NCBI GenBank assembly: GCA_950097015.1
Contig: CATNEN010000033.1
Span: 3,456,001 to 3,520,000 of the forward strand
Direction of reading: 5' to 3'
From: Macrostomum hystrix
Taxonomy: Eukaryota > Platyhelminthes > Macrostomidae
Length of the DNA stretch: 64,000 nt
The position numbers and the translations under genes were made by a program. The notes beneath the pieces are model-generated. The model saw only the letters and a list, made by a program, of their open reading frames with translations. It was not told the origin of the DNA and ran no database searches. Shown piece after piece: positions 1-12,562 of the stretch. How positions within the stretch are numbered: position 1 is the first letter of the stretch; every line of letters begins with the position of its first letter.

Positions 1-448
1 GCCAAGTCGGTGCGTGTGTGTGTGTGCAAATTTAGCTAATGGAAAGAAAGCAATTATTCTATCGTTGGCATCTCCGATTCTCAGGTCTCCGGGTTGCTGA
101 GCTGACTCAGGGATTAGGAGACCGCATACTGAAAAAAGCATACTCCGTGTATTACGGCCCAACGCCGTCGTTGTTGCGAACAGATTTCCATTTAGATTTC
201 TTCCAGAACAGTACAATAAAACTAGCGCGGCGGCGCCTTTGAAATAAAGCTTTCCAGGAAAAGCAGCCAGAGGATTTGAGAAAGACTAAGTAGCTGCTAT
301 GAGAATGCATGCGAGACCGGATACCCGTAAAAACTACCATTTATTAACTCAATGGTGAATGGCTTAACAAACGAACCACCCTTAAGAACCCGAAGTATAG
401 GCGGTGACAGGCGGTGACCAGCCCAAAGCGCTGGAATCGCGAACTCAC
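1..448. other. Intronic or 3' flank of the prion-like gene, no exon resolved
   Basis: Starts with a short GT-dinucleotide run near 11-26. On the minus strand I tested AG acceptors near 105, 136 and 230; the first two hit a stop within a few codons and the third is unsupported. Nothing else is recognised. Confidence 0.4.
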
Positions 449-3400
449 ATTCGGTTCAACGTAGCTGCCGTAAAGAATAGCCTTAGCCGGCACAGACGGG
501 TGGTAATGACTGCGGCCATCCGGTTGCATGTCCTGATGGTGGTTGTGACCAGCTGCTGGATAAACACCAGTATTAGCCGGCTGCTGCTGCTGCTGCTGCT
601 GCGGAAGAATGAGCATTTCTGCCTGTTGCTGTTGTTGCTGCTGCTGATGCTTGTAGCCGCCGCTTCTTACTCCAGGGACAAACTGTGCGAGTTGAAGTGA
701 GATTAAAATATAGCTTAGATGTTTATGCAACAGTCACGCATTTGCATAAGCATTGCACATCGATGCCAAACCCAGCATGGCAAAGCGGACTGACTGACGA
801 TTTTAACAGACAAACTCGTGCAACAGGCATACGAGAGAGCTTCTGGAGAGTGACAGCTGAATCTGAGGATCTGGGAGAATGGCAGCTCAAACTGAGGATC
901 TGGGAGAGTGGCAGCTCAATCTGAGGATCTGGGAGAGTGGCAGCTAAATCTGAGGATCTGGGAGAGTGGCAGCTCAACCTGAGGATCTGGGAGAGTGGCA
1001 GCTCAATCTGAGGATCTGGGAGAGTGGCAGTTCAATCTGAGGATCTGGGAGAGTGGCAGCTGAATCTGAGGATCTGGGAGAGTGGCAGCTCAACCTGAGG
1101 ATCTGGGAGAGTGGCAGCTCAACCTGAGGATCTGGGAGAGTGGCAGCTCAACCTGAGGATCTGGAACAGTGGCAGCTCAACCTGAGGATCTGGGAGAGTG
1201 GCAGCCCAGTCTGGGGATCTGGGATCTGAGCCTGAGCCGCAGGGCCTGCTGAACTGAAGTTAAGCAGCAGAAACAGAAGAATCCAGGAACTCGAAGACAA
1301 TTCATCGATTTTAATTTTGGGGGCGGAGGGAAAGGGGCGAAGGGCAACTAGACTGTTTGCTTGCCCCACTGCAAAGCCCCGTCAGCTCCTCAGTTTTCAT
1401 TATACTGAGTAAACAAGGGTGAGGAAAGAGGACAGGAACTGCTGAGACGAAGGGCCGCCAGCAACCAAGGCTGCCAAGACTAAGCTGGAGAATTCGCCAA
1501 GAGATAGAGAGCGGTGGAGTGGGGTGGCTGCAGGAGGAAAGCAGGCAGATGCTGAGCAATCACGAGGAAGTGAAGGGTCGGCAATGAAGGCACAATTTGG
1601 ATGAATAAATATATACGCATAACCGCCGCTCCACTTACAGTTGCTAGAGTTCAGTTGGGGACGCATTTTTTATTGCATGGGAGACAGACACAGGGATGCA
1701 AAGTAGACCAGAGGGCGGCAGGTCCGAGTTTGGCCACTCGAGGATTCGCATCCCCAATTCGGGGATTTTGGGAATATGGGCGGGGGGCAGAGAGTCGGCA
1801 TACAATAAATCAACAAAGGCCCGAGAGGGGCAGCTGCAGCCTGATGAGAAAAGTGCAGCCGGGGCGGGCAGCTGCCTTCAACAGTCTCTGGTCCGGCTTG
1901 GCCAGTCGAATGAAATAGGAGCGCAGAGAGAGAGAGGCAGATAGTAGGTAGGGAGCAGGAAGATAGCAATGAGAAATGAGCAGTAGGGGGGCCGGGTGTG
2001 TGGGGAATAAAGTGAGCACTCGGTAACCGCCCCTTCTAGCACCGCTCCGAAAATTCCTACTCAGCCCGAGACCGCCCAGTCTACCATCTCAGAGGAAGCT
2101 GGATGGAGGGAGGGAGTGGAGGGCGGTCTGGCCACTTGGCAATAAGCCAAATAGAAGCTGCCTGCATTGCGAAGGGGTGGCTGCGCTGCCTGCCAAGTGG
2201 GCCGGGTGGGAGTTGGGAGGCAGGACTGGGCGAAACTCGAATAAGAAACTAAGCGAACAGCTGAAGCAACAGTGGGGAGCAAAAACAGCAAACTGGGAGA
2301 AGAAAAGTTTGCGAGGGGTGTGCGCAGAATCTGACGGACAGACAAGGATTTGAGCGGACCAGATGGACCATAGGGAGGAGGCCAAAGTGCAGAAGGGCCT
2401 AGACAGATGGACACATAGATGCATGAGTGTTAGCTGAGGAGCAGTGATTAGATTCAACGCGTCCCGACTCTGATGGGATCAAATTGTAAGGAAACAAATT
2501 TCCAGTGGCTCGTTTCTGATCTACAAAACATCGAAAAAGACAATATGGGAGCATTAAATAGGTGCTCATCTGAAAATTATTTTACCAACTTCAACATGGA
2601 CGAGGACAATGAAAAGTGCATCAAGGAAGACAGAGGCAGGTGTCACAAAACTGGAGCGCAAACGAGCTGGGGGATGTTCTCCCAGTGGAATAACTGGAGT
2701 ATTCTCACTGGTGACTGGGATCGGGAGGCCGTATGAAGACAAGTGACCCAGTACGAGGGACTGCTCCGATGAGCAATGCACCTAAAACGATGAGCACACA
2801 GACATAACACACGCTCAGTCACTGAGTCAGTGAGTCACTGGCGTCATTTAGTTAGCATAATAATAACTCACTGCTAAATAATTGATCGATTACCAGGCCT
2901 GCAGAAAAGTGGAGCAGCGGCCAGTCTATTTATAGCACTGATATATACGCCACTCTAGGGATAATATATGAAGCAGGAAAATCTCTGCTAGCTGGGAAAT
3001 CGATAATTTAACAAATTCTTGGCTTACACTTACACAGACGCTTTGCTAGCCGATTGTTAATAGCTTGCGCTTTAGACAAATGCCGATAGCTAACAGAGAA
3101 TGACGCACTGCTAGCTGCTGACAGGACGGGGGAAGTCCCAGTTTCTTTACTATGAGTTTAAAACGTTGCGCGGCTCGCTTGAGCTGTGAGCGGGCGAGTG
3201 TATCGGGTCCGGCGTGGGGAGGAGAAACCAAAGAGAGAGTCAGAGGCGGCAGAGCTGGAGGAGGGAACGGAATGAGGAGGAAGGAGGCAGCGAGTCACTT
3301 GGAGAGCAGGAGAGAGACGGAACAGTTGGGGGAGAATTCGCCGCACTTGGGATTTGCTCCAACGCCCGCTACACAGAGGGATTCAAAGAGGCGAACGAGG

Positions 3401-6400
3401 ACTGAGGACTAGGGGCTAAATAACTGGGAAATAGGCAGGAGGGGAGGCGAGGTGGCTGGCAGCACTGGAGAAGGGAGCGCGTGACCGGCGGAGAGGGGTG
3501 ACCGAAATGCAGGTTTCCATCGAGGCCTGTTCCCTGCCACCACACACGCACACACACACACTCACACACTGGGATGGCCGGCAGGGCAGACAGCGGAATG
3601 CGAAAATATCCTCAACGACAAATGGGCTGCTGCGACGGCTAGGCTGGACAGGGGCGCGCGGAGGAGGCGGGATACAGAGGAGGAGATGCGAGGGTAGGAT
3701 TGTGGGGTGGTAGACACTGATATCCCAGCATTGGGTTGGGACTGACGCTGACACTGGTCACTGAATCCTGCAGATTTATCCCCATAAATGCACAGGGATT
3801 TCATCGAAGCAGGAAATTCGGACTATCGAGGCTAACCAACTATAGGCAAGTCGGAGGGAGGCAGGCAGGCGGAGCAACTTGCCAGTTCAAGAGGACCAGT
3901 CAAATATGAAATCGGCTTTGGCTACCGAAAAATAACTCCATGGGAAAGCTGCCAGCAGGCAGTTCTAATTATGACGCAACTTTTTCAGTGATAGGAAAAC
4001 TGTAGATGATCCAAGCATGCGGAAAAAGAAATTAAAAAAGTATGGAACCCCAACCTCTCCCAGTGAAATAATTAAGCCAATATTCTCCCCCTGTTGTTAG
4101 ATCACTAGAAGTTCGGATTGATATTTGAGCCATCTGAAATCCCAATTCATCCCAAAAGGGATATTTGAGCCAGCTGAATCCCCAATTCACCCCAAAAGGG
4201 ATATTTGAGACAACTGAATTCCCAATTCATCCCAAAAGGGATATTTGAGCCAGCTGAATCCCCAATTCACCCTAAAGGAATATTTGAGCCAACTGAATTC
4301 CCAATTCATCCCAAAAGGGATATTTGAGCCAGCTGAAATCCCAATTCATCCCAAAAGGATATTTGAGCCAACTGAATTCCCAATTCATCCCAAAAGGGAT
4401 ATTTGAGCCAGCTGAAATCCCAATTCACCCCAAAAGGGATATTTCAGCCAGCTGAATCCCCAATTCACCCCAAAAGGGATATTTGAGCCAACTGAATTCC
4501 CAATTCATCCCAAAAGGGATATTTGAGCCAGCTGAATCCCCAATTCACCCTAAAAGGAATATTTGAGCCAACTGAATTCCCAATTCATCCCAAAAGGGAT
4601 ATTTGAGCCAGCTGAAATCCCAATTCATCCCAAAAGGATATTTGAGCCAACTGAATTCCCAATTCATCCCAAAAGGGATATTTGAGCCAGCTGAAATCCC
4701 AATTCATCCCAAAAGGGATATTTGAGCCAGCTGAATCCCCAATTCACCCTAAAAGGAATATTTGAGCCAACTGAATTCCCAATTCATCTCAAAAGGGATA
4801 TTTGAGCCAGCTGAAATCCCAATTCATCCCAAAAGGGATATTTGAACCAGCTGAAATCCCAATTCATCCCAAAAGGGATATTTGAGCCAGCTGAAATCCC
4901 AATTCATCCCAAAAGGGATATTTGAGCCAGCTGAATTCCCAATTCATCCCAAAAGGGATATTTGAGCCAGCTGAATCCCCAATTCACCACAAAAGGGATA
5001 TTTGAGCCAGCTGAAATCCCAATTCACCCCATAGGGATATTTGAGCCAGCTGAAATCCCAATTCATCCCAAAAGGGATATTTGAGCCAGCTGAATCCCCA
5101 ATTCACCCCATAGGGATATTTGAGCCAGCTGAAATCCCAATTCATCCCAAAAGGGATATTTGAGCCAGCTGAAATCCCAATTCATCCCAAAAGGGATATT
5201 TGAGCCAGCTGAATCCCCAATTCACCCCAAAAGGGATATTTGAGCCAGCTGAATCCCCAATTCACCCCAAAAGGGATATTTGAGCCAACTGAATTCCCTA
5301 TTTTCCTCAAATGCGAATCCAAAATACCTAGAATCACAAATGTGGAAGTCAAGCTAACTTGAAGTCCCAATTCCTACTTAAAGGAAATTTTGTAGTGTAG
5401 CATAGCAGTAGCGAATTATCCCAAGGGAAATAGTTGAGCGAATCAGTCTTACTTAGTAAGTACAATTTAAAACAGAGAACCCCAGCTCCCAATCCAGTTT
5501 TATTAATGTATTAATTTGCATGCAAATGGTTATACAATGCTTAAAAATTCGCTCATCACTTACAAATTTAAAGTATGCACTTGCTGAAACGAAAATTCCA
5601 CTTACATGATATCCTCCAATGCTTTTAAAAGAAGCAGGTGAAAGTTACCTAACTAGAGGCGAAGAGATTTTTCATGCTCACCACGAAAAAATAGGAAAGA
5701 TTAGCATAATCACAGACTCATCATCTTGATGAGGCTAGAATCCACCTGACACTCGTCCCTTCCACTCGAAATTCTCCCTAAAGGGTAATGGCCCCAAATT
5801 CATTAGGGAAAGCCGCAGCGCCCAACCCCACAGGTACAGGGAGGAACCTGCTCATACCGTGCTCACACCAACTCAGCTGTCAAATTGGATATTCAGCTTA
5901 AACCACAAGCCATCGCCGTTCTCATAAATCATCACTATACGCACGCCAAACATTATACGTAACTATTTAATTAGTAAGCTAAATACCTCGCGCCAAAATT
6001 CACACAGAAATGTTGCACTCGCAAATTTAGTTAGCAGACTAAGGCAAAGCGATATTGTCACCTGTCTCAGCTGTCGTCTGATGAATTTACAATGAGGAAA
6101 AATTAATTTAAAAAAATGCACAGAGGACCTTAGAAAATTTTTTTTGTGCCGCGTGATGAACTAAAATAAACACAATAACAAAGACCGCAAGCTGGCGTCT
6201 GTGCGTAAGCTGTGGAGAAGCTGTGGAGAGGCGAAATTTAAGCCAGTGTGGGATGCCAGGGTAGGGGGTGTGGGATGCCAGGGTAGGGGGTGTGGGATGC
6301 CAGGGTAGGGGGTGTGGGATGCCAGGGTAGGGGGTGTGGGATGCCAGGGTAGGGGGTGTGGGATGCCAGGGTAGGGGGTGTGGGATGCCAGGGTAGGGGG

Positions 6401-8823
6401 TGTGGGATGCCAGGGTAGGGGGTGTGGGATGCCAGGGTAGGGGGTGTGGGATGCCAGGGTAGGGGGTGTGGGATGCCAGGGTAGGGGGTGTGGGATGCCA
6501 GGGTAGGGGGGTGTGGGATGCCAGGGTAGGGGATGTGGGATGCCAGGGTAGGGGGTGTGGGATGCCAGGGTAGGGGGTGTGGGATGCCAGGGTAGGGGGT
6601 GTGGGATGCCAGGGTAGGGGGTGTGGGATGCCAGGGTAGGGGGTGTGGGATGCCAGGGTAGGGGGTGTGGAATTAATGCGCAATAGGCAGTGTTCTGCAA
6701 TACACTCTAGTTTAGTGACATTTCGTCTGGGCAAGCTGCACAAGCGTTAAAAACTGATTTAGCACAAAAATTTAGGCACAAAATGCTAATCAGCCTACTT
6801 ATGAAAAGTAGCTAGAAGCTCAGGTGAGAACAAGCGACCGGTTAAGAATAGCCTTATAACAAAGAGAGCGGGGACTACCTGCTACTTCAAGCAGTTAAAG
6901 GAATTTCCATTTGCATCACCGAGTAACTGGTTGACCCGCACTGGCTGGCCCGAAGAGGCTCCAAAGTCGATATGTATCGAAAATCGAAATAGTCTGGACT
7001 CATGGGAGAGAGCAGCTTAACAGAGATGACCAGGGGGATATTTCAAACAACAATTTGCTTCATTTTTCTGTATCTCTAAAAAAGCTCAACCAATCGGCAT
7101 GAAAATGCTCTATCCGATGTGACAACTTTTGGAATCAGAAAATATCGTGAAGTAGGCAGTGGCTATTCGAAATACTCCGTAGTCTTTCTACTGTTAAAGT
7201 TACTCTCATCCGCAATAGGAGCTGCTGCCTAAATTCAGTTCGGAGTAAATTTGACTATTTGTAAGAAGCGAGAGAATTCCATAGCAGAGCATGTCTAGAG
7301 ATAATTTAACTTACCAGGTCTGAGCACTTGGTAGCGACTAAAGCTGAGGCATAATCTGAACTGAATTGGTGAACGATATGCTTAATAGAGTACTGATAGT
7401 AGGTAGACACACAGTATGCGCTGGCGCGTTCTATTAGTAGCTACTTTTGTTACAAATAAGCATGGGCAACGCTTTTTGATGACAGTATTCAACCTCACCT
7501 GCTGGGGTCCGGTCGCATCGCCTTGACCAAAATGTCCAGCAAAACCATTGCGTCCAGCAGCAGGCGGGGCCGGATGCCTCTGCTGCTGAGGCCCGCCTTG
7601 GCGACCTACGCCGCCATTGCCATAGTAACCACTGGACTGATTCTGAATTATCGGCTGCTGCTGCTTCCAGCCATTCGACATGCCGTAACCATTTCCTGTG
7701 TAAGAATGCATCTGGCTGGGATGCGGCTGATACTGATAATGCTGCTGCTGCATCGGCGACGGGCCTCTCTGCCGCTGTCCCCTGCCAAAGCCGTTGCCGT
7801 TCGGCCGACCAGGTGAGCCGCCCCCGAAGCCGGAGGCCTGCTGCTGATCCGACTGGTAACAGGTTGACCCGAAATACCTTGACTTAGAGGTTTACCTTAG
7901 GTTCCTACAGCCCTACAGTCTTAGGTTCAGGATCTGGGAGAATGAGAGGCTCAATTTGAGGATCTGGGAGAATGAGAGGCTCAATTTGAGGATCTGAGAA
8001 TGAGAGGCTCAATTTGAGGATCTGAGAATGAGAGGCTCAATTTGAGGATCTGGGAGAATGACAAGCTTAATTTTAGGACTCTGGAAAAAGTAAAAGTAAA
8101 GATAATTTGGGAGAACAGAAAGCTCAATTTGAGGATCTGGGAGAATGACAGGCTAAATTTGGGATCCAGGAGAACGGCAAGCTCAATTCGAGGATCTGGG
8201 AGAATGACAGGCTAAATTTGGGATCTAGGAGAACGGCAAGCTCAATTCGAGGATCTGGGAGAATGACATGCTAAATTTGGGATCTAGGAGAACGGCAAGC
8301 TCAATTTGAGGATCTGGGAGAATGACATGCTAAATTTGGGATCTAGGAGAACGGCAAGCTCAATTCGAGGATCTGGGAGAATGACAGGGTAAATTTGGGA
8401 TCTAGGAGAACGGCAAGCTCAATTTGAGGATCTGGAGCATGATGGGCTCAATTCGCATATCTACGAGCTTATTTGTTGCACTGAAATTGCACTCACTGAT
8501 CGGGGAGTATAGCTTGGTCGAGACTTAAAGCGCTGGTCGGCTGCAGCAGATTCATTGTGTCTGTCTGCAATCTCAGTGGTCACTTCAGTGTTGGATCCAT
8601 TGCCCCTGCAGTTGCTAGGCGCAGCTGCTGTCATTTGGTCCAGTTCCTAAAGATTTTTGTTATTAAAAAAATTAGCAGCTTTTTACTATTCATGAAATAA
8701 GACAAAAAAATTATTTTATAATACTAATATTAAGTTTACTGGTCTTCTTACATTAGCCACAGCCTCTACAGACTCCTCGTTGGCAGTGCTTGGTGCTTTT
8801 GAATGTTCATTGTCACCATCCAT
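449..8823 (-). CDS. Gln/Gly/Asn-rich prion-like protein, 5' four exons (3' end unresolved)
   Basis: Four exons join in phase 0: 8752-8823 (24 codons, begins MDGDNEHSK), 8497-8646 (50 codons), 7499-7852 (118 codons) and 449-682 (78 codons). Every junction has AG before and GT after (donors gtaaga, gtgagtg, gtgaggt, gtgagtt). An in-frame TGA two codons upstream supports the start. The protein opens acidic, then becomes low-complexity: residues 75-110 hold Gly/Arg/Gln (GRGQRQRG), then Gln, Tyr, Asn and Gly patches (NGYGMSNG, SSGYYGNGGVGRQGG), and exon 4 carries two polyglutamine runs of 8 and 7. This composition is typical of RNA-granule or prion-like proteins, but I see no folded domain and cannot name the family. 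The last exon's donor implies at least one further exon; none below position 449 is convincing, so it may lie outside the window. Intron 3 is 6.8 kb and holds arrays. Confidence 0.68.
849..1229. repeat. 29-bp minisatellite, about 13 copies
   Basis: Unit contains CTGAGGATCTGGGAGA followed by GTGGCAGCTCAAC. It lies inside intron 3 of the prion-like gene. The same core is used by arrays at 7.9 kb and 59.7 kb. Confidence 0.95.
1230..4111. other. Intron 3 interior, mixed unique sequence
   Basis: GC-rich purine-skewed sequence with several short ORFs on both strands, none with recognisable protein features or splice support. A CA-type microsatellite lies at 3539-3570. I found no gene here. Confidence 0.5.
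3539..3570. repeat. CA microsatellite
   Basis: Interrupted CA dinucleotide run (cacacacgcacacacac...) of about 32 bases. Confidence 0.9.
4112..5300. repeat. 40-bp minisatellite, about 29 copies
   Basis: Unit reads AAAAGGGATATTTGAGCCAG then CTGAATCCCCAATTCACCCC, with two alternating variants (GCCAGCTGAAATCC and GCCAACTGAATTCC). Intronic to the prion-like gene. Confidence 0.95.
5301..6239. other. Intronic unique sequence
   Basis: AT-rich unique sequence between two arrays in intron 3. No ORF, RNA gene or transposon is recognised. Confidence 0.5.
6240..6670. repeat. 22-bp minisatellite, about 19 copies
   Basis: Unit is GTAGGGGGTGTGGGATGCC plus AGG, nearly perfect, with one extra G near 6510. 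Because 22 is not a multiple of 3, reading frames rotate and give 22-residue protein periods in long minus-strand ORFs that are not credible genes. Confidence 0.96.
6671..7498. other. Intronic unique sequence
   Basis: Unique sequence of intron 3 next to exon 3. It contains a short copy of a dispersed repeat at 7149-7198 (annotated separately) and nothing else I can name. Confidence 0.5.
7149..7198 (+). repeat. Dispersed repeat, internally deleted copy
   Basis: Shares GAAGTAGGCAGTGG at its start and GTCTTTCTACTGTTAAA at its end with the longer copies at 63104-63190 and 31501-31590, but lacks about 30 internal bases. Too short to identify the parent element. Confidence 0.6.
7926..8440. repeat. 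30-bp/60-bp minisatellite in intron 2 of the prion-like gene
   Basis: The first part repeats GAGGATCTGGGAGAATGA with GAGGCTCAATTT. From about 8134 it becomes a two-part unit of about 59 bp alternating GGATCTGGGAGAATGACA and GGGATCTAGGAGAACGGCAA. Related to the arrays at 0.85 kb and 59.7 kb. Confidence 0.92.
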
Positions 8824-9591
8824 CCTTCAGTAGTGCTAGAACTTGCTGCAGCAAACTGGAAATAATTATAAGTATGCTTAAGTATTTGCGAATTTTGTTA
8901 TGTCATGTGCCTAATCCTTATATGATGTGCATACAAATGTATGCCACAAAGTTTATATTTGTGGTTCTAAACCGCAAAGTGGCAAATGTGCCAAAATTGC
9001 CACCTCTAAATAGAATGTAACAAATAGAAATATAAATAGAGTGTAAGAAAATAAATGTAAGCTATGTTTTCACCTTTGCAGTACTTAAATCATTTCAGTT
9101 TAAAAATGTAACTAAAACAAAAAAAGTCTAAAATCAAAAAAGAGTTTTTCATCACAACTTTGAAATTAAAATTTTGAACTCATTTTTTGTATCATTTTTG
9201 TAACACCTACAAATAGATATAAGCAAGAATAAAACCTTAAATTACATAGACATTATTATTTAAAAACTATAAAGTAGGCCCTTTTATAAGAGCACTTCAT
9301 ATACAATTACATATAAAGGAGTGCCAAATTGAACATACATGTGAGCAGATCAATATTCTCACAAAGCAAGGACCCGTGCATTATTGAAACATATTTAATA
9401 AATAAAGTAAACATGTCAATTGGCTAGGCTATCGCCAATTTTCATCATAACTATAGTTATAGCCATAGTCTTACATTATTATGAATATAGAATGTGAAAA
9501 TTTTGGGCACCAATATTTAGTTGTTTCTCTCATTATGTTTTGCTGAAAAAAACAAAAAATTAATTTTTTGAATTGTTTATTGTTAAAATAC
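8824..9591. other. AT-rich upstream flank, no gene
   Basis: Lies between the start of the minus-strand prion-like gene and the retrotransposon. It is rich in A and T runs and any promoter should be here, but I see no clear TATA box at a fitting distance. An AG acceptor-like site (gttctag) lies about 14 bases before the ATG. Confidence 0.5.
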
Positions 9592-9796
9592 TGTAAGAGA
9601 CGCGAATTAAGCTTCAGACTCGAAGTATATTTTGTCACTCATAATGCGATGCTCATAATAAATAGATGCGAAGAATACGATCGATAGGCCTAAAAACTAC
9701 CCACCCCTATGGGGTGGCGTACCAGTACACTCGCGAGATGTACAACCACGAACGCAAGTGCTGGAGAGATGTACGTGCCTCACAAGGGCCTTTACA
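9592..9796 (-). repeat. 3' LTR of the gypsy-type element
   Basis: About 205 bp, reads TGTAAGAGACGCGAATTAAG on the plus strand and ends GGCCTTTACA. It matches the other LTR at roughly 93% by eye outside a small indel in the middle. Confidence 0.93.
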
Positions 9797-12559
9797 CTCT
9801 CAATGCCGGAGCACGACGCTGGTCACCAGGGCCTCGGCCACCGTCTTGGCGTCTATCTGACTGAGGGCCGCTGTCTCTACCCATTTTGAGAAGGTGTCGA
9901 CAAAGCACAGGATGTAACGGTTTCCGGAGGCTGTGACTGGCAGCGGGCCCTTGATGTCGAGCTGAACGACCGCCCACGGCCGCGCCGGCAGTAGTTGCCG
10001 CACCAGCTCCGCGCGCGCTCGCTTCGGTGCTTCTTTGCGGCGCTGACAGACCGGGCAGCTCCGTACCCAGTCGCGTACGTCCTCGCGAATCCCCGGTCAC
10101 CAGGCTCGTGCTCGCAGCGCCTGTAGCACCCGACGTTGTCCGAGGTGCCCCGCGCTCGGCAGGTCGTGCGCCCGTTGCAACAGCTCCGCTCGGGTATGCT
10201 GTTGAATCACCGGCAAGCAGTTGTGGAGCAGCGCACCGGCCGGCGACAGCGCCAGGCAAGGCAGCAGCTCCTGGACCGTAGCTCTCGTGGCCGCCGGAAT
10301 GACGAAATCTGGCTCGAGTATCGCGTGCCGGGCTGCGTGCAGCACCTGGTCCTGGTCTTGCTCTTTCGGAAGGTTAGTGATTTCGAACTGCACAGCCGCT
10401 GCTCGGCTTAGAGCATCCGGCACGATGTTCTCCTTACCTGGGCGGTAGAGAATAGGTAGGGGAAACTCCTGGATGAGCTGCAGCCACCTTGCCAGCCGCC
10501 CTGTTGGTTCATTGGTGTTGAGCAGCCCGGTGATCGGCTCGTGGTCGGTGAACACCTTGATCTTGCTGCTGTTGCTCAAGTACATGCGGAACTGCTTGAG
10601 GCTCCACACGATGGCTAGAAGCTCCCGGTCTGTCGTGCTGTAGCTGCGTTCCGCCTTGTTTAGCGTCCGCGACGCGTAGGCCACCGGCAGCTCTTGACCG
10701 TCGTGCTCCTGGCTGAGCACCGCGCCTAAGGCGAACGCACTGCTGTCGCAGCTGATGATGACCGGCCGGCTGAAATCAGGCAGCTGCAGCACAGGGGCCT
10801 TGGTAAGCGCGTCCTTCAGCTTTTCCAGCGCCGTTGCATACTCTGCTGTCCACTCAAAGCCGGCACCTTTCTGCGCCAGGTAGTGCAGCGGATTGGCGAT
10901 GTCGGAGAAGTTGGGCACAAACCGGCGGTAAAAGCTAAGCATGCCGATGATCCGCCGGACGTCTTCGTCAGAACGCGGCTACGGCATTCGCCTGATAGCC
11001 TCGATCTTGTCAGTGGCGGGTGCGATGCCTTTCTCGGAGACCTGGTGACCCAGGTAGGTGACGCTGCGGAAGGCGAAGCTCTTGCCAGGGTTCAGCTTCA
11101 GCTTGGCGGACCGCAGCCGCTGCAGCACCTTGGACAGCGACGCGATATGGCTCTCGAAATCTTTGTTGAAAATGATGAGGTCATCAATGTACGCAATGAC
11201 CTCCTCCCAGCTCAGGCCAGTCATGATGAGCTCCATTATTCGCTGGTACGTGGCCGGCGCATTACCATGCCGAATCCCATTTTGCGGAACTGCATGAGGC
11301 CGCTCGGGGTGTAGAACGCTGTCAGCGGTCGGTCCTCCTCCCTGACCTCCACCTGAAGGAAGCCCTGGCGCATGTCAATCGTGGAGAACCAGGAGCAGCC
11401 CGCCAGGGAGTCGAGCGCCTGGTGCAAATGCGGCAGCGGGTGAGCGTCCTTCACAGTCAGGTTGTTCAGCAACGCGGATGTCGTTGTTTTTTTTTCTGAC
11501 GATCAACAGGTTGCTGGCCCATGGGCTGGTTGAGGGCTCAATAACGCCGTGCTGCTGCATCTGCTCTAGTTTCTCGGCCACCTGCTTCCTGAAGACGTGC
11601 GGCACTCGACGTGGTCGCTGGCGGACAGGGCGCGCACCATTCTCCAGCTCAATTCTGTGCTGCGCCGCGCCACTCGTCCCGACATCGAATTCATGGGTAG
11701 ATACCACGTCGCCTAAGCCCTTCAGCAGTGCCTTCAGCCGGCTGCTGTCACCATCAGGTAGATCCGGGTTGATGTTGAACTGGTCTGTTGCGCCTCGCCA
11801 TTCGTGCACGTCCTCGTCTTCGTCGATGACATCCGCGCTCTCGAAGGTGCCGATGCTCTGGTTAGAGTAAAGGGTGACAGGACTGCAGCTCAGGTTGCAA
11901 ACTCGAACCGGAATCTTACCGCTGGCAGAGGGCACCGCGAACACGCGGCAGGGCAGCACTCCGGTCCTGTCGACGAACTCCTGCGACGGCTCGAAAATCC
12001 CTTGATCTCGCTGGGCCTCGATCGTCACGTCTACGACCTTTGTCGTCCTTGGCGGAACCACGATGGCGCCTTGGACTCTGGCGATGACCACGGTGGGCAC
12101 TATGCAGCATGCTGGCGGTGCCCGCCGCTCCGATTCGGAGTTGCTAAACGGAACGGTTGCGCCATCGAATGCAACCGTTCTAGCGCTTTGGCTGATGCTG
12201 AACTCTGACTTGGCCGCCTCGCTCACGAAGTCCATCCCAAGGATGAAGTCTGGTCGGATGCCCTTGACCACCAGCACATCCAGCCGCTGGTGCACCTGAC
12301 AGCCGAGTCGCACTGTGACGCTCGCGCTTCCAAGAAGCTCGAGGGCGGTGCCGTCCACTGACACGGGCCTGATGTCCGCCGGCTTCAACTTACAGTCGCC
12401 CAGCTCTCGCATGACAACGTGCTGATCAGCGACGTCTGCGCACCTGTGTCCAGCAGCCACCGGCACGGCTTGCTGTTTGCCGATCCCGGAATAAAAAAAT
12501 GGCGTGAAGCATTTGATTGCTCCTGGGGGTTGGTGTGGGTCCCGCACCCGTTGCACCAA
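9797..12559 (-). pseudogene. pol: pol remnant: protease, RT, RNase H, truncated integrase
   Basis: Protease: an Asp-Thr-Gly-Ala active-site motif is present near 12430-12460, but in a different frame from the conserved ILGMDF segment that follows, so the domain is frameshifted. RT: motif FSTIDMRQGF near 11380 and the catalytic YIDD at about 11190 are separated by another frameshift near 11250. An in-frame TAG at about 10977 separates RT from the next block. RNase H: the Asp of DSSAFALG, Glu of RELLAI, Asp of DHEP and the terminal PDALSR motif are all visible (10.4-10.8 kb). Integrase: the HHCC-type zinc finger region and the first catalytic Asp (QLDIKGPLP, near 9960) remain, but the frame stops at 9800, so the second Asp and the Glu are gone. 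I infer a deletion fused the integrase core to the LTR. Confidence 0.9.
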
Positions 12560-12562
12560 CCC

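Noticed and set aside
2473-2736. 87-codon plus-strand ORF
   Set aside because: Lies in the large intron of the minus-strand prion-like gene; no family features or splice context.
6108-6743. Pro/His-rich minus-strand ORFs
   Set aside because: 22-bp array reading through all frames inside an intron.
9792-10281. Overlapping ORFs on both strands in the retrotransposon
   Set aside because: They are shadows of the RNase H and integrase frame in GC-rich sequence.
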